From Trichinella spiralis (lineage: Eukaryota; Nematoda; Enoplea; Trichinellida; Trichinellidae), in NCBI GenBank assembly GCA_000181795.3, contig CM012953.1, forward strand, positions 9,288,893-9,352,892: a stretch of 64,000 nucleotides of DNA. The letters run 5' to 3'. The notes under the pieces are model-generated. The model did not search any database, was not told where the DNA came from, and worked only from the letters and a program-made list of their open reading frames with translations. A program made the position numbers and the translations under genes. Of this stretch, positions 51,425 to 62,504 are shown in pieces. Positions within the stretch are counted from its first letter, which is position 1; the number at the start of each line of letters is the position of its first letter.

Positions 51425-51640
51425 TTGGATGTTGATGCTTTTTGTTTTTGTCGCTCGTGGTGCAGTCAGTTACAGTGATTGCCTGTAGCACGTTCTAATA
51501 AATATTTTAATCTGTTGTGTTGTTGTTTTTGGCATTCTAAATATCTTCGTCGATGCGCGAAAGAGGTAGTGCTCACATGGTAGTTCTTAGACGGAATCTA
51601 CAGCTTCCACAGCCAGATTATGCAGTATAAAAATAAAATA
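51425..51640 (+). repeat. Downstream LTR-like copy
   Basis: Matches 48336-48640 imperfectly, with shared words TAGCACG, AATAAATATTTTAAT, TTGTTGTTTT and TGGTAGT in the same order and spacing. Confidence 0.5.
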
Positions 51641-52008
51641 ACACATTCTAAAAACTGAATATAAATGAAAATCCTTAAAACCAATTTTTTAGACTCAGTT
51701 GGATCCACTACATCTAACGAAACAGTTATTAATCGATATGTAAATGATTACAAATATTAGAGATAAACTTTATGAAATTTTTCATGATAAAAAATCAATT
51801 GTGATCAATATAAATAAGAGCAAATACATTTGCAATGCAAAAAGTGAAAACATCATTTATCAACAAAACTGTAGATAACTGTAGGTCAATAGAAAAAATT
51901 CTAATTCAACAATAGTAATCAGTTATAAATATATGAAGCACAGAAATGAATTAACACTAATAAATATTAATATTATTGAAATAACATTTATATAATACGA
52001 AAGTCTTA
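51641..52008. other. AT-rich flank after the retroelement cluster
   Basis: Very AT-rich, no coding signal. It probably includes the 3' UTR of the reverse-strand membrane protein gene. Confidence 0.4.
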
Positions 52009-52437
52009 TCAAGTTTCATTCATTTGAATGTTTGACTGCTTTTTGACGCGCTCTTCAAGTGGAACTTCTTCAATAAATTTCATATGTCGTTGTAACTTCT
52101 CCAACCGACCAACAGGTGTTGCAGAAAAGGTTGGATAAGTTCTTTGTCGTAATCTGTTCTGTTGTCCAGGTTTGGAACCATAAAGCCCAGCTTCAATATC
52201 TTCTCTATATAACTGGTATAAACAGCAGGAAGTGACCAAAATAAGTACTAAAATGATGATAATCCCAGTGAGGATCATTCCGACAGTAAATGGCAAATTC
52301 AAGAACGTCGCTTCTTCATCTGTTTTTGGAACCTCAGTGGAAGCCATAGTAGTCTTGATCATACTGATTATTTCTGTAATCTGCTCATTTCTGCCATCCG
52401 AATCTTCCATAATTGATAAAGATTCCGCACTCTCCAT
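52009..52437 (-). CDS. Small single-pass membrane protein, unknown function
   Basis: I do not recognise it. One open exon of 142 residues. The N-terminal ~45 residues are acidic and Ser/Thr-rich without a signal peptide. A strong membrane helix follows (about residues 50-73, TVGMILTGIIIILVLILV), then TSCCLY, which could be palmitoylated just inside the membrane. The cytoplasmic-looking tail of about 65 residues is basic and polar (RLRQRTYP, VGRLEKLQRHMKFIEEVP). The topology looks like a type III or tail-exposed adaptor. An acceptor-like TTTCAG lies about 30 nt before the ATG, so a leader exon or trans-splicing is possible. The composition looks genuinely coding, and the reverse complement of this stretch is less convincing. 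Confidence 0.6.
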   Translation of the reverse strand: MESAESLSIMEDSDGRNEQITEIISMIKTTMASTEVPKTDEEATFLNLPFTVGMILTGIIIILVLILVTSCCLYQLYREDIEAGLYGSKPGQQNRLRQRTYPTFSATPVGRLEKLQRHMKFIEEVPLEERVKKQSNIQMNET

Positions 52438-53457
52438 AACAAACAGTTAATGCTTCAGTCAACGTGACTGAAACTTTTAAAATTGTTCATTTTAAACAAT
52501 TTTATATTTAAAAAAATTTTATTTTAAAGAAATTTCATTGTCTTACTTTAAACTGCAGCATTTCTCTATCATTTCATAGGCTATTGAGTAGATGTGATTA
52601 TATTGGTTGATAATTATTGCAATGTTTTATTGGATTTCAAAATGAAATTACAGGCTTAAGTATTATTATATTTTTCTACATTTTCTGTATTAAATAAAAT
52701 GCATTTTTTAAAGTTTTGATCTGACAGAAATGCAAATATATTCAACAAAATCATAATGTTTATAAATTAAAAAACCATATAAAAGTAATTACATATTTTT
52801 TGTAAAATATAAGGCGAGGCAAAAAAAAGACTGCAAAAGAAGAAAGTTGTAACGGGTGACAAAAAGCGGTTATAAGCAGAAAAACACCAAAAAAGCACAC
52901 AAAACTGATAATCATTATTATGATTAAATCATTATAGATCAAAGCCAAAGCGCCACCTATCGACAAAGAAAGAACTCCGCGGAAGTCTGATTGGATAGAA
53001 CGAATAATAGAGAATAATGGAAGAATGCATAATAATAAAATGTATTTATTAAAATGAAAAGATGAGATAGAAGGGATCAGTAGAAAATTTTTTTTCTGAG
53101 ATTTTGCTTTACATTTTTTGAGACATTTTTCAACTGTTCTGTTTTCTTTGTTAATATTTTAAAAACAAACAGTTGTAATTTATGAATTGAATTGTTTCGT
53201 TTGCTTTAATCAAAACATGACAAATCATTTGCAATATAAAAAGAATGCTCCCTTTTTGAAGTCTAGAGTTTGAACCTGCTGACATCATTTATTACAGTAT
53301 GCTGGTATTTTTTCAGGGGTTTTTATTGTTTTCAACGATTTAAGAGTTAAAAAATCTTTTTAAAGAAAAGTGTATAACAGGGAAAAAATTGTGCCGGTGA
53401 ACGTGAATTTTCAAAAATCAAAATCGATTTGAAACAAAATATTCCATTTTGTACAAA
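52438..53457. other. Intergenic, nothing firm
   Basis: About 1 kb between two divergent genes. A reverse-strand frame at 52760-52966 is hydrophobic but lacks other support. AT-rich apart from a small island near 52950-53000. Confidence 0.45.
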
Positions 53458-54003
53458 ATGGCACCAGCCTCACTGCGTCGAGGTTTCTGCAATATATGCG
53501 CAAAAAGTTACAATGTGCTTCATTCGTGGAGATGTTTGTCTTCGAAGTGCGAGGAAAATTTGCAATCTGTATGTCAGCAGAGAATAACTTGGCTAGAAAA
53601 TGATCCTGACGGCAGCGTGACGTTCGACATTTCGTCTACCATCACGGAACAGTTCGGCATGCTGCACGAAACGACCAATCAGTTGTCCGGTGCTTTGAAC
53701 GAAATTGAAGAATATTCATTCAAACTGGATGCTTTGTACAATTTAAGTGTTCAGAGTGGGGATGGTGTTTTGAATAATTTGATTCAAAAAGTAAAATGTG
53801 CTCTTGGTGAAATTATTCCACACTTGAAGATGGATTTGAAGTGCAAAAGAGCAATAATTGAAGAGCTGGGCTTTGCCAGAACGAAATGTATGGTTATTGT
53901 TTGTTTGACTGCGTGGATTCATGAACCGTATTTTCCGAAAATGATGTGCACCAGTTTATTGCAAATATTGCAAAATGTGGACAGTAAATTGTCATCGAGT
54001 TGA
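53458..54003 (+). CDS. CINP: CINP-like protein (CDK2-interacting protein)
   Basis: Single exon, 181 residues, starting MAPASLRRGFC. The N-terminal helix YNVLHSWRCL and the C-terminal segment LKCKRAIIEELGFARTKC with LTAWIHEPYFP correspond to the Trp-containing N-terminal block and the KRTVAKEL...WLHQPY block of human CINP. Between them is a long amphipathic, coiled-coil-like region (LHETTNQLSGALNEIEEYSFKL). CINP is a small helical factor linked to CDK2/CDC7 at replication origins, to checkpoint signalling and, more recently, to an AAA-ATPase complex for ribosome maturation (established for mammals). The match rests on short blocks, so the orthology call is moderate. No intron, unlike most neighbours. 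Confidence 0.7.
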   Translation: MAPASLRRGFCNICAKSYNVLHSWRCLSSKCEENLQSVCQQRITWLENDPDGSVTFDISSTITEQFGMLHETTNQLSGALNEIEEYSFKLDALYNLSVQSGDGVLNNLIQKVKCALGEIIPHLKMDLKCKRAIIEELGFARTKCMVIVCLTAWIHEPYFPKMMCTSLLQILQNVDSKLSSS

Positions 54004-54151
54004 ATTTTTCGTTATTATCGAAAACGGGTAAAGTTGTTGTTGTCATCGTTTATTTGTAAAAGTGAGGCTTATCAGAATTTGCGAAATTTCTTATTTTCTT
54101 TTGCAATTTAAATTAATTTAAATATTCTTTTCCATCGAATTGTTGTAATAA

Positions 54152-54757
54152 TCATGTAAAATAGTGAGAGTTCGTGTACAGTTGAGTGGCAATGTTGAAT
54201 ATGGAAGCAAGTCGTCCGGCAACGGATTTTTTTCCTTTCACCTCCGAGGGTATCTTTTTAGGGTCTTCGGTTTCGGTGGTGTCCATCTCTTCGGCACTTG
54301 GTTGTTCGGCTTCATCTTGTGAATAAAGATCGAACACATGCCTGAGCAGTGTTTCCGCTGAATCCAATGGAACGGACTCGTCGTTGTGGTCAGTGGGCGA
54401 TTGGTCGTCGGGAATTTCATTGGATATCGTCGAAAATGTTGCAAAAGAATCTTCATTTATCAACTCATTCGGCAATTTTGAGATGCTTTGCATTCCAAAG
54501 TCGTCGGTTACAAGAATTGCTTGCAATTCTGCCGGTAAACTAGCGAAGAGTTGTTGTTCATTTTGTATTGTTGGAGGTGAAGCGTTTGCAAATTTCTCAA
54601 CTCCTAAATGCAATAAATACAGCTTTAAATTCAGATCTTGTTTTTTTCATTCATCACAAATTATATAGTATCGTAATTATTATTGAAAGTAATTGTCATC
54701 ATGCTCACCTGACAGTAAAATTAATGTGCAAAAACATATGAACAAATTTCTTGACAT
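54152..54757 (-). CDS. Secreted acidic protein, unknown function
   Basis: Not recognised. Two exons, 54757-54709 and 54603-54152, joined in phase 1 across a canonical GTGAGC donor and a TTTAG acceptor; 166 residues. Exon 1 encodes a signal peptide (MSRNLFICFCTLILLSG). The mature chain has no cysteine. It is rich in Asp, Glu, Ser and Pro in the middle (NEIPDDQSPTDHNDESVP, EEMDTTETEDPKKIP) and ends with a basic-hydrophobic helix-like segment (KKSVAGRLASIFNIATQLY). That charge-split layout could be a propeptide plus an active C-terminal peptide, or an intrinsically disordered excretory protein; both are guesses. The predicted start, signal and splice all agree, which supports a real gene. Confidence 0.62.
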
Positions 54758-55417
54758 GTCGTCTCGTATTTGACAGCAGTGTATAAAACTGAACAGCAGT
54801 CGGCGCGTTTCGCTATTGTTCCATCTATATATCTCTATCTGTCTGTTTGTCTGTGTGTATACATCCGCCTTCGGCAATGTTCGCTTGTACATTGATAATT
54901 GAAGTTGCACAGTTCTAATGAACTAACAAGCCTGCCTAGATCGATGCGTAATAAGAAAAACATTTGATTCAAAATTTCACATCCATTTTGAAGCTGGAAA
55001 AATAATCATTAAAATAAATCATTAGTATGAACCGTGAACCGTTTGTTTGTTAAAGACTGACTTTCTGTGTGTTTGATCTGAACAATATAAATTGCGTGGA
55101 AATTTCATTCAATAAGACAGTGCTCAATTAATAATAATTTTGATGATTTTTTATTTCCAACTTCAGCATCCAACGTGCGCATCTGTATTTGTGCAGCAAT
55201 ACTGAAAATACACACACGGTAGGTACATCGGCAGGGAAATTTCAATTTGAAAACTTTCAATATATTGAATAATAATAATAATAATATCAAAAGTGCATTA
55301 TTGCTGAAAAAGAATTTGCACCTATAACTTCCACCGGACGTTTTGTTCACAAAATTAATTATTGTTCGAATAAAAAAAAAGAAAAGACAAAGAAGAACCT
55401 CTGAAAATGGTCGATTT
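54758..55417. other. Intergenic between secreted acidic gene and Apaf-1 3' end
   Basis: 660 bp. Holds the promoter of the reverse-strand secreted gene and the Apaf-1 3' UTR. A CTGTCTGT simple tract lies near 54837-54856. No gene seen. Confidence 0.45.
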
Positions 55418-58400
55418 TCAACAGTCGTCCGACTCACCACTGGACAATGGTGGAATGGAAGTGGACGCGTTGACACGACCGACTGGCAAGTTGCCGGTGG
55501 AAACAATCTGCATCACGTGGTAGCCTTGCATGTGGTCGACGGTCACCAGCAGATTGTGACCGGGAAAGATGTTCAACGTCTTGGCCGAGTCGGTCGACAA
55601 AAGCCAGTGGCGCATCTGGTTACTTTTCAGCTTCAAATTCCACCATTTCAACTCTGCCGACAGGGTTATCAGCACGTCGTCGTCGTCGTAGAACACCAGG
55701 TCGTAAATATCCGCACTGTGGGCGTAGATTTTCTGCACCAAATCACCGCCCGGCAGTTTGAACAAATTCACCATGCCGCGACTTTCGCACACGGCCAGCA
55801 GATTGCCGCTTTGCGACAATTTGCATTTCGACAAGCTGTTGTTGAAATCGTTCTCTTCGAAAATTGGATTCAAATTATCCAATTCCCACACCTGAAATAG
55901 TTGTTGTTTTTTGTTCTCTTAGTTTGGATTGGTTCGATTTTTACCGCCGCTTTTCACTCACTTTCACCTGCTTTCCACTCCAACAAGTTGCCAGATATGT
56001 GCAATTGGAATTCACGTCAAAGTCGACAATCATGCACACCGGAAGACCAAGAATCGCTTCGACGACAAACGAGTCGATGTTCAATATTTCGAAAGATCCA
56101 TCTTGGAGGCAGATCAGCAGACGGTTCATGTGCGGATGACGGTCGATGAAGATGCATTTCGTGACGGCAGATTCGAAAAAAGCAGTACCGTGACAGTGGA
56201 TTACGGCATCTTGAATCTGAAGCAAAAAAAATTTTGTTTTTTTTTCTCTATACTGATCAATTAATTAATTATTCATTAAGTAAAAGTCCACTTTGATATT
56301 GTCCAACTCACCGCCACGCATCCTTCTTTACAGCCGACAGCAAAGCGATCCGAAACGGTAGAAAAGGCCAAACAACAAGGCGCTTGTGGAGTTTTGAATT
56401 CTTTTTTCAATTCCGACAAACTGTTCCCGTCGAACTGGCAGCTCTACAAGCAAATTATATTTTTGGACCTTTTACAGAAAATGGAATCAATTTTCAACCT
56501 GAATCCAGCCGTTTTCGAAAGCAATCATCAATACGCACTCGTTGGGCGACCATTTCAAGCAGCTGACTCTGTCAAATAGACGTCTCGTCTCGATCACACT
56601 TCCAACGGTATCGGTAATAATAGAAACCTGAATTTCACATTTGAAAAATACAGTTTATCACTTCGAAACTGTACAACGTTCAAATAAATATACCTGCAAT
56701 GTGTAGTCTTGAACCGATGCCAGAAGAAGGGCAGTTTTAATTTCGACAAAATCAATCAAATTGATTTCAGGTATGGAAATGTTCGACTTGTGAATTTCGT
56801 TGAAAATCTGACAAATGAAATTTATTTCAACTTATAACAATGAAAATAAGAAGAAGGAAAAAAAATCTCACTAAAACGGCATTGTCCTCTCTGACAGCCA
56901 GGAGATCTTTGCCTTTTTCTGAAAAGTACAACTGTTTCAAAATTCTACACTGACCAACCAGATAAGTGCTCAATTTGTTCTCCAAATTCCATATCTGTAT
57001 AAAAAGAAAAAATAATTAATGTAGAATAAAATTTAAAGAAAAAATTTTTTTTGTTTCTACAAGCACAGAGAAGTCGGTGAAAGAGGCGGCTAGTAGATTT
57101 TCGGTCGGTGACAACGCAACGCATACAATGCGGACGTGCTTTTGGTCAGGTTGAATTTTTTCCAACAGTTCAACACTGTTGCTCTGCTTCAGGTCATCAT
57201 GATGGTCACGACTGTGGTCAAACTTCCAAAGCAAAATCCGCCGTTCGCAGGCGGAAAAGATGCATTCGACCGATGTGAAACGTCCGGTGAAGGCGCAGAA
57301 CAGCACCGGTCCACTGTGATGGCCGGCAAAGCGGCACCGCAGACCGAAGTCCGCAGGGTTCCAGAGTTCGACCACGCCGTCGGCCCGGCCAATGGCCAGC
57401 AGCGAGTCGTCTCCGTTGAAACCGCAGCTCGTGATGTGCGTCGTTGTCGATCGGTCGTTGCGCCTAGATTGTGGATCCAATCCGCCGGACACCCGACCTT
57501 GGGATATTTCCAAAATTTTCGCCGACCCCTCCATGTCGCAGCACAGTATCCACGGGTAGTGACGAGCCGGCAAGCAGAAGCGCAGCTCGACGCCACAATT
57601 GTCGACTTCGAACTCGCGCACTTGCAACAACTTCGGTCCCAAAATATTTTCGTCCACTTTCTGCTGCTGCTGTTGCTGATCTTGATGCTTTTGGTCTTGC
57701 TGCTCGTTTGCACGAATAAAGCCGAGCCCGTTGCAGAGGTGATTCAAAATTGGAGACGGAGTACGCTGACAATCCAAGTCGTCCATCCCAGTAGTGGTGT
57801 CGTCCTGCTCTGTGGATGATCTCTTCAAATGATCATCCAACTCGAAAACGCCAACATAATTGCCATAAGCAACGAATAATGTACAATTGTTGTCAGAAAA
57901 TGACAAATAATTCGGCACATGATTCAACACCACTCGGTACAACTGCAACCCAGTTGTTGTACAGCAGACCTGAGCGAGATTTGCAATTTTAAATTTATTA
58001 ATTTCTAAACAAACAAACAAACAAATTACCCCCAGGCAAGAATCGAAACCGATATAAATTATTTTCTTCTGCCGTGACATCCAAACGCCAGTCTTTACCG
58101 AATTACAACTGAAAGTAAAATTCGGATCTTTGCCAAAACTTTGCTTACACCTATAAATAAAAGAATATAGATTTAAAATAACAACTATAATATAACACTT
58201 GTCATTTGCAAAAATTTTTACCAAGATTTCAAATAGGGTTTTGCAAAGCCGTCCACCACTGCGCTGCTGTCACTTTCTTGTAATATTCGTTCAGCTTCCA
58301 GATACAATTCACTGAGATTTTTATTCAAAAGAGAAAGATGAATAAGACTCAAATATTTTCCATTGTTCGTAGCTAATTGGAATGAATTATTTTTAATTAA

Positions 58401-60553
58401 TCGTTCAATTTGATCAAACAACGTCGGATGCTGAAAAATTGTTAAATTACATTTAATTAATGACAACACTTTTAAAAATTGTAAAATAACAGAAACGACA
58501 TGCTATATTTTTCTACAATAACAATGGATAATAAAAATACAATTATGAGTCATTACCTAGAACAATATAAAAATAAATCAACCTTTAAATAAATATTTGA
58601 GATTTCATATTAAAAAAACTTCTTTTTATTTTTAATCAAATTACTTTTTACTCAATTCTCGCCCATCAATAAAAATGTAAATGCTCAATCGAAACTCACC
58701 GAATCACGGATAAATTTTCTGTAATAAATCAGATCGTTGAGCACACTGGACGGTCCGCAGAGGGCAATTTTCTTGGCAAGAAATTTCAAATTCAAAAACA
58801 CATCCGAAAAGCTGGCAAATTTATCAGCACGAAACAAATGATAGCCCAAAAAGGTGAATATGTATTCATGGTCGGGAAGCTTGCCCCAACAATCGTCAGC
58901 AACTTTCAAATAATTTCCGAGCAATTTTTGATGAAGAGTCTAGAAATTTCCACCGCATCAAATATGATATCAATCAGCTGACGCAAAAAAAAACAATTAA
59001 ACGAACTTTTCTCAAATCGGAATGGCAACTCATTTTAATAACCCGATGCAACAACGCGTGAATTTGATACGTTTCAACGGCTTCACAGTCACTGGACGAT
59101 TTGATCAAAAGGGATCGTTTGACAAATTCCGCCATAATATCTTCAACTTCGTAAATGCTTTTATTCCAATAAACGGTCAAAACTTGCGAGCTTATTTTAA
59201 CACCGAGAGGAAATATGGCCAATTCGAAGTAGAGCTGTTTCAAATCGTCCGTCAAATCTTCCAAACTCAACAAAGCGGCTTCGTTGAATGTCGCATATTT
59301 GTAATGGGTGACTTTTTTGATGTTGTTCAATTTTTGAGAATGAATCAAACCATAATAAAATTTCCACCTGAAAATAAATCATCGATCGATTCAACCGACC
59401 AATGTGGACATTGGGTTGGGAAAAAGTTCTACCTGGAATTGTGCTCTTTGAGAAGGGCACCGATCAAGGAAATCAGCAGAGGGTGTCCTCTGCATTCGTG
59501 AAATATCTGTAAAGCTTCCAATGGCAAATCACTCTCGTTGCAGTTCAAATAGCTGGCGAACGCTTGCATTGCTTCATCTCTGGTATAACCGGACGGTTCC
59601 ATCAGTACAAAATATTTGCGATTATTGGCCACGTCAAACAAGCTCGCGTTGCGCGTCAAAGCCAAAATACGACACTGCAATTCGTCGAACAGACGAACGA
59701 CACTTTCTGTCCAGACGTCGTCCAAAATTAGCAACGTCCGGGGATAATCGAAAAGCATCAATTCAATGAGTCGGCTGCTCGCCTCTTCGACACTGTCCAG
59801 ACGGTGAAATTCTTTGCCCATTTTGCTGTACAAATCTTGCATCAACGCAAACGAACGAATTCGGTCACAATTTCGACCGGCAGTGATCCAAAAAACTCTA
59901 GAAAATAGCCCGCCCGTGATTTCAGAATCCCGTACAACAGCGGCAGCCAAAACCGACTTCCCACACCCGCCCATGCCTGAATATGAAAAACAATACGGCA
60001 TTTATTAGACAAAAATTCAAAAATATTTAAACAATGGGACAAATTGTCACCAACCGTGCAGTACAATCCAACCGGGTTCTTTGTCGATGCGCATTAAAGC
60101 AGTTTTCAACTTCAGTTTCATTTCTTTACGTTCAACGTACACTTCGGGCTTACGGGGCACTTTTCCATTGATGAGCAAAATGTTCAACGAATGCTTCGAA
60201 TTGGGAACAGCACCACGATCCACTTGACTGACCGAATTGACCAATTCGATTTTCAAATGCCGGTAGCCGGTCTTGTCCAACGCATAAACCAAAGGACCAA
60301 GATCACGAGCTTTGCGTCGATAAATTGTCAGCAATTCAGCAACCCTCTCCCGCCTGGTAACCTGAAACGAGCGATCGAATTGGCGGCAAAATTCCCATCA
60401 AACTGTCCCTACCTTAGCGTTGATTAATTCAATGTCGTCTTCCGAAAAAACCCCAGCCGCTTGCAAATAAGCTGTGATCTCTTTCGGCTCCAAATCGGTC
60501 AACAACGAATGCTGACTGTTCAGCAATTTCAAATTCTGCTCTTCGCTGAGCAT
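55418..60553 (-). CDS. APAF1: Apaf-1/CED-4 apoptosome protein with CARD, NB-ARC and WD40 propellers
   Basis: Caspase-activating scaffold of the apoptosome. Exons from the right: 60553-60413, 60361-60055, 59976-59433, 59367-59007, 58939-58700, 58430-58222, 58150-58030, 57969-57061, 56994-56872, 56807-56694, 56627-56499, 56443-56312, 56216-55962, 55891-55418; 4,059 nt = 1,352 residues (human 1,248). CARD at residues about 1-95. NB-ARC has P-loop GMGGCGKS (K156), Walker B LLILDDVW (D235-D236), sensor-like ILALTRN and GHPLLISLIGALL. The winged-helix block is EVEDIMAEFVKRSLLIKSS. A helical domain follows, aligning with human through LCGPSSVLNDLIYYRKFIRD. From about residue 600 a long WD40 region follows (GVVELWNP, RRILLWKF, VLIWNLEN, KQVKVWELDN), ending ELKWWNL...LLVTVDH like human Apaf-1. 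C. elegans CED-4 lacks WD40. The intron at 57970-58029 is stop-free and in frame. Confidence 0.95.
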
Positions 60554-61900
60554 TATTCGGTTAAATTTGCTCCTCACCCACAACAAAAGATAAACAGCAC
60601 GATCGATTTATCGGATTTCCATACCAATACCGTACTCTCACTTTTAAAAAATTTAAGTTTGAATTCAAATTACTGTAACCTTGAGAAAACTTTTTTTCAC
60701 ACGACAATTCCAACCTAGTTCTGGTGAATGGTGAATGTTCTTTTCTTATCAATTAAGCAAATTACATTTAAATTAAATTATTTTACAATAATAATTGTAC
60801 CGATTTTTTTATTGAAAAATTCTTGCGAAATATTTAATTTTATTTGACAAAAAAGTTTACTAAAGTATCTTTTTTTTGCTTGTTTGAATTGCTTACAAAT
60901 AAATATGATAATTTAATTTGATAATTGAATGAACTGCTATTTCGCATATTAAGCAAATATTTGCAAAAGCATATGCGAAAACCTGTTCTGATAATTTATT
61001 GAAACAGTTTTTCATTTTATAAACAATTCATTATCGTTATCAATAAGAACGTTCAACCAGTTGAGCGTATTTTAATCAAATTTCATCATTGTTTAGCATT
61101 GTATAAATCTTTTCAAAATTAGCATATTTATAAAGAAAAACCAAGCGAGCATTGAAAATAATTTATCTTTCATACCGTAATTTTTCAAATTCTGTCTGCA
61201 ATAGTAAAAGTTGAATAATTTGCAAATGAAACTAAGCAGAGATGGTCAAATTCAAATGATCAAAGTGAATAAAATTTGCACACTGTTCCAGCAGTTATCA
61301 AAGATGAGATGATTGTTTCGCTTTATAAACTTTTCACACTCTCGCATGAAATATACTAGCTTCAAATAGAATTTTTATAAAGATAAATAGAACAATGACT
61401 CATTGGAAGTGTTGTATTGGAAAAGATGTTTCCGTTACCAAGCAACAAGGTGTCAAAAAACAATTTCAAATAATTCAACTATATTTCCAATTTTTTTTGT
61501 AATATTCACTTTTAAATTGCCAATTTTACTGCAAACTGTGCCAAATGTTTTCTGTCCATGCAAAAATTGTAATCTGCTTAGCGAGCAGGCATTTTATTGC
61601 AATACATCAATTTTTTCGAAGATATTCTTGTGATTGCAAAAATCAATGATGTGACATGTTTCAAATCGAACGAATATTTTAAAGAACTTTATTATAATGC
61701 AAATATGTATTTGTTATATTTTTAATGGAAAAAAGTTAAACTAATCGAAACCAGTGATTGAATTCGAAGCTTTCGATAAGTTTTTTTTCAAGTTAGCGTT
61801 GCTCAATATTTGCTTTTAAGAAAATAAAAAAAATTCTATTTTTTTCATTTTTGAAATAATTTTATTTCAACAGAACAACAAATGTTCGACACAGAAGCAG
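60554..61900. other. Intergenic upstream of the Apaf-1 gene
   Basis: About 1.3 kb, mostly very AT-rich. It presumably holds the Apaf-1 promoter next to 60553. No conserved coding motif. The forward frame at 61403-61633 lacks any support. Confidence 0.45.
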
Positions 61901-62013
61901 TTGAGCAACAATTCAGCAACAAGCACGGCACGAATATGCGCACATTGTATTCATGTAGGGTGCTCGATTGCACAGACCAGTATAAGCCCAATATAAGCAT
62001 AATTCATTGTAAT

Positions 62014-62504
62014 CTAAACTTGATTGTTTGTTTCATTTATATATATATATGTATATATACATAAATGGGCTGAATTTATAAAATGCAAATTATTACCTTT
62101 AGCTGTTGGGCATGGACAGAATCGGGGTTGCAAAAGTTGAGATTGCTTTCCATAATGAAGCCTATGCAAAAGCCTAGCAGCAGGATCCACGCCCTGGCTG
62201 AGAAAATCAAGCGGAACTTGTTGCTCAACACCGGGTCTCATTTCTTCTTCTCCTTCTTCCGGTTTTTCTCCTTCTTCTGCTTCTGATGTGGTTTCTTCAC
62301 CTTCTGCTTCCCCTTCCGACTGCTTCGACTGGCAACAGTCACAATTGCTGCAGGCTTTGTTGGTATCAGGCCGTTGACATAATTCTCGCCTCGAACGACA
62401 ACATATTATACACATTGCAGAAATGTAATCACTAGAAGTGTGCGCATCTGACGCTTTCCCTGCTGGCGGCATTCTTAAATCTGAATTTGTGGGCTGTGCT
62501 TGAA
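62014..62504 (-). CDS. Cys-rich/acidic protein, partial model, unknown function
   Basis: Not recognised. The frame from ATG 62472 encodes a Cys-rich block (ISAMCIICCRSRRELC, KACSNCDCCQSK), a strongly acidic Glu/Gly stretch (about 62240-62310), then VPLDFLSQGVDPAARLLHRL and a second Cys pair FCPCPTAK. The open frame extends upstream to an acceptor-like TTTCCAG at about 62505, and a GTTAGT donor at about 63675 could supply a 5' exon or leader. A GTAATA donor right after PCPTAK (about 62098) suggests the coding sequence splices on rather than ending at 62014; the low-complexity tail after it is probably intron. The next exon was not found. Composition is far less AT-rich than the flanks, which supports coding. 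Confidence 0.45.
62036..62062 (+). repeat. (TA)n simple repeat
   Basis: TATATATATATATGTATATATACAT tract just beyond the likely last donor of the Cys-rich gene. Confidence 0.6.

Larger units (their letters stand above)
48330..51640 (+). mobile_element. Decayed Ty3/gypsy LTR-retrotransposon cluster
   Basis: Region clearly richer in G and C than its surroundings. Its ends share diverged sequence: 48395-48500 and 51474-51585 both read GTAGCACG, then TAAATATTTTAAT and a GTTGTT-like tract, then TCGTCGA-like sequence and TGGTAGT. The resemblance suggests LTR (or LTR plus leader) copies in direct orientation. Between them lie reverse-transcriptase remnants of two different gypsy-type elements (49070-49565 and 49740-51320), so this is at least two insertions, possibly nested. 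No integrase domain is visible. Boundaries are approximate. Confidence 0.75.

Noticed and set aside
52760-52966. Reverse hydrophobic frame of 68 residues
   Set aside because: T-rich DNA readily gives Phe/Ile/Leu frames. No partner exon, conserved motif or sensible composition.
55343-55900. Forward open frame of 185 residues
   Set aside because: Antisense shadow of the last Apaf-1 exon, which matches the Apaf-1 C-terminus.
57136-57819. Long forward open frame of 227 residues
   Set aside because: It is antisense to the largest Apaf-1 WD40 exon, which carries family motifs; the forward frame is a shadow of GC-rich coding sequence.
61882-62064. Forward frame MFDTEAVEQQFSNKHG after a TTTCAACAG acceptor-like site
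   Set aside because: It quickly enters a (TA)n repeat, has no upstream exon and overlaps the region after the reverse gene's donor. Not enough to call.
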